This document shows positions 57,185-64,000 of a stretch of DNA of 64,000 nucleotides, one piece after another (the first letter of the stretch is position 1; every line of letters starts with the position of its first letter). The notes beneath the pieces were generated by a model. That model had not been told where the DNA came from and made no database searches. It worked only from the letters and a program-made list of their open reading frames with translations. The position numbers were made by a program, and so were the translations under genes. This DNA comes from Cryptomeria japonica. Taxonomy: Eukaryota > Streptophyta > Pinopsida > Cupressales > Cupressaceae. Where the stretch lies: positions 242,233,332 through 242,297,331 of the forward strand of contig NC_081409.1 of NCBI RefSeq assembly GCF_030272615.1, written 5' to 3'.

Positions 57185-59083
57185 GAAAAGGGGTAGGGAT
57201 AGAAAAGACCCTTCAGGGATAGATATATAAGTGTGGGTTTCAATTGATTTGAGGTTTTGGATACCATGGCTTTGGAGGAAGGGAACCCACTTGGTACTGC
57301 CTTAGGGGTTTCTAATTTGGGTACTAATTATGTGTAAGAGCAAGAAACTGGTCAGCTCATTCCTCCTTTGCAAGGCCCTCACAACCATTAGGGATCTCCG
57401 CATGGTCAGGTTCTATGTGATATAGGTGAGGATAGTGATCTTATGTAGGATGATATAGTTCTGGTAGATCTGGCTAAGGAAGTGGTAGCATCTGGTAGAG
57501 CTAAATGATATTTTCAGACTTTGGGTTTGCAACAACGTCCTCTTAAGAAGGGTTCCTTTGATAACTCTTCTAGAAATGGTCACAAGAAGGACCAGGATAA
57601 AATTAAAATTATTGGAGAGTTGGTGGAATCTGGGTCTGTCAAACCCATTGATGCCCACTTTTCCCAACCTCTTCAATGATTATTCTCTCTTGGAATGCAA
57701 GGGGGTTGAATAGAATCCCTAGAGAGAAGGCTATTCGCGATTTGACCTTGCAGTCCACTCTTCAGATATCTTTTGCATCCAGGAGACTAAGCTTTTAGTT
57801 GATTCCATGCTTCAATGTGTCTCTTGTATCTGACATAATGGTTAGTGTCAATGTATTGGTTCTCAAGGTTGTTCTAGAGGTTTGGCTCTTTTTTGGGATC
57901 TGAGGAAGATTGTTCCACTTTGTTGGATTTTGAGTCAATCTACTCTTTCTCTAGTTGCCTCTAGTTTTGATTCTGGGGAGGTTATTTTGGTTACTAATGT
58001 TTATGCTCTGATTGATATCTACGGGAAAACTCAGCTATATGGTCTCATATAAGGTATGTGCGATTGTGTGCTCCTTATTTCCCTTAGATTTTAGCTGGTG
58101 ATTTCAATGGTTTTGGCTTGGTTGGGTCCTTCTTTTGATCTTTTTCAAGAAAATGTGGACTTTCTTGCTTTAATTGATATCAAACCTTCTAACAAGGTTT
58201 TTACTTGGAATAATAGACAGAGTGGGGAGGAATCTATTTTTGAATGACTGGATAGGTTTCTTGTTTCTTGTTTTTGGGTGGGAGTTAATTTGTCTACTAG
58301 CTTTAAGATCTTGATTGGAGGGGTTCTGATCATTGGCCAATCAAATTTATTGCAACTTCCCTTATTGTTCCTAAGAATCCTTGTTTTAAGTTTCAACTTA
58401 TGCGGCTAAGAGATTCTTCTTTGCATGATCTAGTGGCTCAATGGTGGAAAGATGGAGGCCTTGCTTATGGTACTGTCATGTACTCTTTTGTTAAGAAGCC
58501 ACAATTTGTGAAATATCACCTTAAGAAATGGAATGGGCAAGGCTTTGGTAACCTTCAGGCTATGAAGAGGAATGTTCAGTTGCGCCTTGATGTGATTAGT
58601 CGCCAAATACGTGATTTTGGCTTCTCAGAAGCTTTGGGAATAGCAGAATCTCAAGCTTCTTGAGAGGTGGAGTGGGAACTTCGTGAGGATTTTTTTTGGA
58701 AGCAGAAGGCTAGAATTGATTGGCTTTAGGAAGGGGATAGGAATACTTCTTTTTTTCATCATTCTGTGTAGGTTCGACGAAATAGGGGTTATATTTCATC
58801 TCTGGTTAATTCTGAAGGTCTTTGCCTATCTTCTTTGCAAGCCTTGTCTCGAGAGGCTAGGTGTTTTTATTCGGCTCTCTTTTTTGAATATTCTCCTCTT
58901 GCGGAGGATGAGGAAAATTTGATCCTTGCATGTATTCCTTCCTTGGCCATGAATGAGATTAATGATTCCCTCGTTCGTCCAATTTCTTTGCTTGAGTTGT
59001 AGGAGGTGGTTTTTGGGATGAATAGGGGTAAAGCTCTAGGCCCTGATTGATTTCCAATATAATTCTTTCACGAATTCTGGGAT

Positions 59084-60325
59084 ATTATTGTAGACACTAA
59101 AAAATGGTCAACGCCCGTGTCTCCTATTTTAAACATATCATGTGCATAGTCTTTAATTAAACCCCCTTTTTACTAACAATTCTTGTAAGTCCTAAATAAA
59201 TAAATTAAATAATTTATTTATTTGTCTCCTTTGTCCATTAATTAAATAAATTTATTTTATTTAATTAACTAATTCATGAATATGAGCAATAAATTAATAA
59301 ATCATTTTTATTAATTTATCATATTTATCTTCCTCCAAAATAAAGATAATTAATAAATTTTATTCATTAATTCATCTTTATCTTCTTTTTGTGAGGAGAT
59401 AATTAATAAATCTTGTTTATTAATTATCTCTATTTATACTCTCGTGTGAGGATATTTCCTGCTTTTTAATTTTTTTATTCTTCTGTTTTATCCTCTTATA
59501 TGAAGACATTTAATAATATTTAATTATTAAATCTTCTCATAAAATCCTCCTAATTTTTGAATTTGGAAATTAATATCTTTCCTTGCTTTTCAAAAAACAA
59601 TCTTTTTTGACAATATCTCATTAATCTTAATTTTAAATTCCAAAATGAGGTATGCATCTTCAAAAATCTACTTTTTCTTGTGAGGAGATAATTAATAAAT
59701 CTTATTTATTAATTTTCTTATAAGAGGATATTTTATTTATTTTTAATTCTTCTATTTATCTTTTCGAATGAAGATATTTAATAATGTTTAATTATTAAAA
59801 TCTTCTTGATATTTTCAACTTGCTAATTTGGTATTTATGAGAAAATAATTAAAGGTTTTATTATTTATTCTCATAATATCTGCCTATTTGCTTTCGTCTA
59901 TCTTCATCCTTCCCCAAATGGCAACTCTGCTATGCGCTCAATCAAGTTCGTCCATCTAACAAAATATCTTTTCAATCTTAGCCATCCAATCAATCCCCAA
60001 TTTTTCTATAAATTGAGCACCTTTCTCATTGATTTTTAACCACATTTCGAGTATCCTTATGCTGTCTAAATCATTTTATCATCTTATCATCTTTCTTTCA
60101 ACACACTTGCTTTGTAGGTTATATCTACAACAATTTGAAGGAGAAAGAAGAACAATGGAGGCCAATTGAAGGAGATGCTTTTGTTGGTTTGTATTTTTAA
60201 TTTACATCTTGTCTTCAATTCTTCTATTGAGTGTGATAGGACTTTATTTTCATTGCATTGTTAGGTTTGTGGTTCCCTAACTATTATGCTTTGATGCCTA
60301 TGCCTATTTCCTACATCACAATTAT
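59084..60325 (+). mobile_element. Solo LTR (1232 bp) inside L1 ORF2, perfect 5-bp duplication
   Basis: ATTAT at 59084-59088 and 60321-60325 flank 59089-60320. It starts TGTAGACACTAAAAAATGGTCAACG and ends CCTACATCACA. Beginning and end both match the solo LTR at 38236-39691 read in reverse (end TTTAGGTTTTGTGG / GTTAGGTTTGTGG, then TATTTCCT / AATTTCCT). The first part of the 93-codon frame from 60258 is therefore LTR, not L1. Confidence 0.9.
59396..59430. repeat. Perfect 15-bp-arm hairpin in the solo LTR
   Basis: GAGATAATTAATAAA, loop TCTTG, TTTATTAATTATCTC. Several similar but imperfect AATTAATAAA/TTTATTAATT pairs lie at 59270-59370, 59500-59545 and 59684-59720. Confidence 0.9.
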
Positions 60326-61003
60326 TAATTCGGATTTATCGGAAGTTGTTTGGGAATATCTTAGTAGCAAGAAGATGTTGTGGGCTTTGAACTCTACTTT
60401 CTTGGTTCTCATTCCTAACAAAGAAGGTGCTGACCAACTGGATTTCTTTTGGCCTATTGCTCTTTGTAATCTTTTATACAAATTCATCACTAAATTGATT
60501 GCAAAGAGACTCAGAGTTTGCCTCCCTCTTTTGATCTAAGAGGAGCAAGGGGGTTTTGTGGTCTCAAACAAATTTTGGATGGGGTTGTGGTTGCCTCCGA
60601 AACTATTCATTCTATGGTGACGTCTTAGGAGAAGTCTATGTTTATAATGTTGGATATGGCCAAAGCCTATGATAGAGTTAAGTGGCATTTTCTGCAAAAA
60701 GTCCTCTTAGCTTTTGGTTTTAGCCTTGAGTGGGTAAGTTGGACAATTATTTGTGTTACCTCTTCTTCTTTCTTTGTTATTGTAAATGGTGAACCCTCTC
60801 ATCTCTTTGGAGATTCCAGGGGCCTTCGCTAAGGTGAACCTCTTTCCCCCTATTTGTTTATTATAATGGCTGAGGGTCTGGGCAGATTTATTAAATCTCA
60901 AGTTTCCTAGGGTGTTATTCATGGTTAGAGATGGGGAAATGGTTTGCCTAAACTTTCACATCTTCAGTTGGTTGATGATACTATTTTAATGGGGATTGCT
61001 CGT

Positions 61004-62609
61004 TGTAGCATCCTAAATGGTACTCTTTTACAATTTGGACTGCGTTTAGGGCTCTCACCTTAGTGCTTGCATCTCTACGTTTGACAAAGACCTATTTAGC
61101 CTCCCACCATGCAATAATGGCCATATTATATCACTTTATCTTGCTGGACCCCTTAACTCGGGCCCAATTCTAGGGTAGGACTAAGGGTCCTCACTAGGAC
61201 CATGGTGCCACACCATGGTCCTCCCTAATTGGGACCCATTTTGAACCCTTTTCCCTATCAAAATTTTGGGCAAGATTCTTTCCCTGTGTCAGCCTATGTC
61301 AAAAAATTAACATAATTGATGATGGGCAAGTGCATAAGGAGGTCTTCCCCTCTCATTTGGGTACACGAGGCATAAGTGGATAATTGGGAGCATCATTTTA
61401 AATTCCCTTTAAGCATCTAAAGTCTTCGTCTATCATTCTACACATCATAAAATTGATCCCTTTACCCTAAGTGTGCCCCTTTTATTCCTTCAATTAATCA
61501 ATTCATCAAAAGCCCTAATTATGTCTTATTTTGATCTTCAAGGCCCGATTTTGCATATCTAAACATCTTTAATCATTGCACCCACTTGGAAATCACCTTT
61601 TAATCACAATACCTTGCATCTTAAAAAAACTGGAAAAAACTTGGTCGGACCGATGCGAATCACATCGATCCCTACTTTTTCTCCCCAAATTTCGGGATCA
61701 TGATTTTGCAGTATTATAATGTTCAAACCCAACTTGGTGTGAAAACATATCATTTCTAGGTCGGTCTATGATCAAAAACAATGTTAGGATTTCATACATA
61801 TAGCCTTTCCTTTCCTCATTTGAAGGATCCGACAATCCATCACCCATCAACAAGCAATTGAAGGAGCCTATTGTGAAGTGAAAGTGCAAATTATGTGAGG
61901 TCTTCTCAAGCATTCATCAAGTCTACATCAACCATTTTCATTCAACCATTGTGGAGCAATTTTACATTATTCATTTGCAAGCATGTGTGTGTGTGTGTTA
62001 GGGTTTTCTCATGTTCATGGCATTTCATACATATGTGATTACATTCAAGAAGAAAAACATCATTATCAGTCATTGCAGATCTGAGGTATACCTTTCCATT
62101 ATTTATTTTAAGCATTTACAATATTTCACTCAAGGATAATTCCTAAACCGGGGTTTGTCTTAGGCAAACCCCTATTCCCAACATATTTTCCTTCTTTTTG
62201 TGTGCAGGAAATAGGTACAAAGATGTACTCTTCAGATTAAGCTTTATTCACAAAGACGAATCACCCCCTTTGACGTGCAAAAAGTTAGGAGGAACGATGT
62301 GATGTGCCATGGTCCTGACACTTTTTGGGTAGTTTTGGGGAGCAGGTCCGATTCAACTTACATTACTTAGATCCAGGTGTGTGCAAAAATCTTGCATCCG
62401 TAGCTCACTATTTTCATGCTTTTAGCTCCATTTTTTAGTATTTTACCTAATTTCAACACTTCAACGTTCACTTAGCGTTCAGTATTCATTTGATTTATGA
62501 TTGGATCTAGTGAATTCCCTTTCCTCTTTTGAATGTAACGTCCCTAAGTGAAAAATCTAGCGGCTTCCATTTCTTGGATGGAAACCCTAGGATATTTTTC
62601 CACATTACA
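61004..62609 (+). repeat. 5' LTR (1606 bp)
   Basis: Starts TGTAGCATCC at the point where L1 homology stops, and ends CACATTACA just before the primer site. A (TG)n run lies at ~61984-62000. Confidence 0.7.
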
Positions 62610-62612
62610 TTT

Positions 62613-62628
62613 TGGTGAACCCGACTCC
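62613..62628 (+). other. Primer-binding site candidate
   Basis: TGGTGAACCCGACTCC begins three bases after the LTR end. It is similar to the site at 51278. Ogre/Tat-type elements use a TGGTGACTCCGAC-type Arg-tRNA site, so an Arg tRNA is the best guess. Confidence 0.55.
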
Positions 62629-63132
62629 TTACACCTTTAATTTTGATTTTTTTTCTCAGATCTGAATGCTTTTTATATTTCACAATTCAAAATTTCATTT
62701 GCAAGTTTAATTTTCCAATTAAAATTTAAAATTAAATGGTTTATTTCAAAAACCCTAGTTTTTAAATTTAAAATCAAGCTTGTGGGTTGTTTAAAATTTT
62801 GAATTAGTTATTTCAGATTTGGTGGTAATTCAAATTCAAAACTTCAATACTAGATCTCATTGCAAATTAAATATTAAAATTAAGTTGTTCGCTAAAAATA
62901 CCATAATTTTAAATTTAAATTTCCTAAGAAGTTGCACAATTATTTTCTAAATTTCAAAAAAATAAAAATTGTCAGTTTACATAAATTAAGAGGTTTTATT
63001 TACAAAACCCTAATTTATTTTCATCAATTTTCTTGGATCTAAATTTAAATATTTATCATGGAAATTAATGTATTTTATTTATTTTCTATTTCACATATGA
63101 TTACGTTGCTTTTGACGTACACTTAAAATCAT

Positions 63133-64000
63133 GTGTCGGATAATGACTTCTTTCACTTCATGTTACTTCTTTTCATTCATACCACTTGGACATATTGCAT
63201 TATTAGGATTTCCAAATTGATTCCTTTTCATAAATTAGATCTCAAAGCTTTCATTTATCATGTACATTGTTGTATGGTGATGTTTTTGGATCACCTAAAA
63301 GCTTTTGTAGATCCTAATCCTAGAGATGGAATACCTAACACTTGTACCTCTCCTAGGGTATCTAATATGAATGAAGAAAGAGATAATTATCCTATCAATG
63401 ATCTCTTTAATGGAGAGAAAGCATTGAAGAGAAACATGGCCCCATCTTCTTCTCATACACATACCCTTGCACAAGGGGGGCAAGATCAAAATATTGGTGT
63501 TTCCATCTCTCTAGATCCTCCTTATTCTCCTAGAGCCTACCTTAATCATCAAAACATTTGTAGAGAAGACGATGTTATGCATTTCATTCATGATCTCTCT
63601 CCCCACATAACATTCAACAAAGATGAGGCCTTGGATGATAAGGATCTTCCTTCCCAAAAGTACATGCATGATGATAGAAAGGAAAAATATCCTTTACAAG
63701 ATATTCCTTCTTCATCTACTAATCCTTTCATTCCTTTTAAACATCCTTACACTACAAACTTCAAATAAATTTATCACAATGTTCCCCCCCCTTCTCAATT
63801 AAGAAATTCTTATAGCAGTGGGTTTAACATAATATCAAAACAAGGTTTTAGAGGATGAGGACTTGGGAAATTTGAACAAGGAATTAGAGTCCCTATAAAG
63901 CCTCCTACACAAATTAGTACATAAGGACTAGGGCGTGATCATAAATCTCCTATGGATGACCTCCTTAGGGTTCAAGACTTTAAAAACCATCTTGCAAGAC
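63133..64000 (+). pseudogene. gag-region polyprotein start of the gypsy element
   Basis: A 211-codon open frame (63133-63768) is rich in Asp, Ser, Pro and His and has no recognised domain; the first ~50 residues are hydrophobic, perhaps only because upstream LTR-leader DNA is read. After the stop the same region continues with QGFRG, a stop, then GLGKFEQGIRVPI near 63845-63895, resembling the G-patch found in some plant gypsy polyproteins. DDLLRVQDFKNHL follows near 63955. Stops where Trp or Gln is expected (TGA, TAA) indicate decay. Confidence 0.5.

Larger units (their letters stand above)
56050..61003 (+). mobile_element. L1-type LINE, split by a solo LTR and cut by a gypsy LTR
   Basis: A short GC-richer 5' leader is followed by ORF1 (56283-57184) and ORF2 (57676 to 61003). 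A 1.2-kb solo LTR interrupts ORF2 at 59089-60320. ORF2 then ends abruptly at 61003, where the LTR of another element begins, so its 3' part lies beyond the window. All L1 hallmarks are present, though many stops mark it as dead. Confidence 0.85.
57676..61003 (+). pseudogene. L1 ORF2 (endonuclease and reverse transcriptase), interrupted
   Basis: The endonuclease starts at ATG 57676 with ILSWNARGLN. SDIFCIQETKL (catalytic Glu) lies near 57760, GDFNGF near 58095 and a DHWPI box near 58330. The RT begins near 59020 with GKALGPD. After the solo LTR it resumes with NSTFLVLIPNKEGAD (near 60390), an ALCNLLYKFITKLIAKRL block, MLDMAKAYDRVKW (near 60640), a GEPLSPYLF block (near 60838) and HLQLVDDTILMG (the ADD-type catalytic box, near 60960). 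Stops and frameshifts are scattered. If the LTR and one duplication copy are ignored, the frame runs across the junction. Confidence 0.85.
61004..64000 (+). mobile_element. 5' part of a gypsy-type LTR retrotransposon
   Basis: LTR, primer site and the beginning of a gag-like coding region, cut by the window end. It interrupts L1 ORF2 at 61003 (CTCGT just outside may be half of the duplication). The primer site matches that of the miniature element at 50003, so the two may share a lineage. A G-patch-like motif near 63850 supports a gypsy type. Confidence 0.75.

Noticed and set aside
60258-60539. 93-codon frame taken as one protein
   Set aside because: Its first ~21 codons belong to the solo LTR end; only the rest is L1 RT.

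Overview
This window reads as nuclear DNA of a large-genome seed plant, most likely a gymnosperm. That is inference, from one conserved housekeeping gene stretched over 17.6 kb by huge introns, surrounded by old, nested and mostly broken retrotransposons and DNA transposons. There are no bacterial-style genes, CRISPR arrays or operons. Almost every long reading frame that makes sense is a transposon relic.

The one host gene is SRP14, the 14-kDa Alu-domain protein of the signal recognition particle. It lies on the + strand in four coding exons (23653-23655, 23829-23922, 27143-27261, 41023-41214), has canonical splice sites and encodes 135 residues. The first coding exon is the ATG alone. Intron 2 (3.2 kb) holds a 334-bp non-autonomous hAT element. 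Intron 3 (13.8 kb) holds L1-type LINE pieces, two hAT transposase relics facing each other and a solo LTR with a perfect target-site duplication.

Left flank (1-23.4 kb): a partial Ty3/gypsy element of Tat type on the - strand (integrase, second RNase H, RT/RNase H, protease, gag, long leader, LTR). Then come AT-rich DNA with two retroposon insertions bounded by 16-bp duplications, a ~125-bp minisatellite, and a block with 21-bp repeats and palindromes. The second retroposon carries an intact 175-codon ORF of unknown family.

Right flank (41.2-64 kb): a degenerate gypsy RT/integrase remnant (-). Next is a Copia-type element (-) that keeps only gag-protease, is interrupted by a miniature LTR retrotransposon, and has a SINE in one LTR. 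Then come two divergently placed L1 elements. The + strand L1 is split by a solo LTR and cut off by the 5' LTR of another gypsy-type element that leaves the window.

Nested insertions give a relative time order: Copia before the miniature LTR element and the SINE; L1 before the solo LTR and the last gypsy element. All coordinates come from reading the sequence by eye; boundaries marked approximate could move by tens to hundreds of bases.
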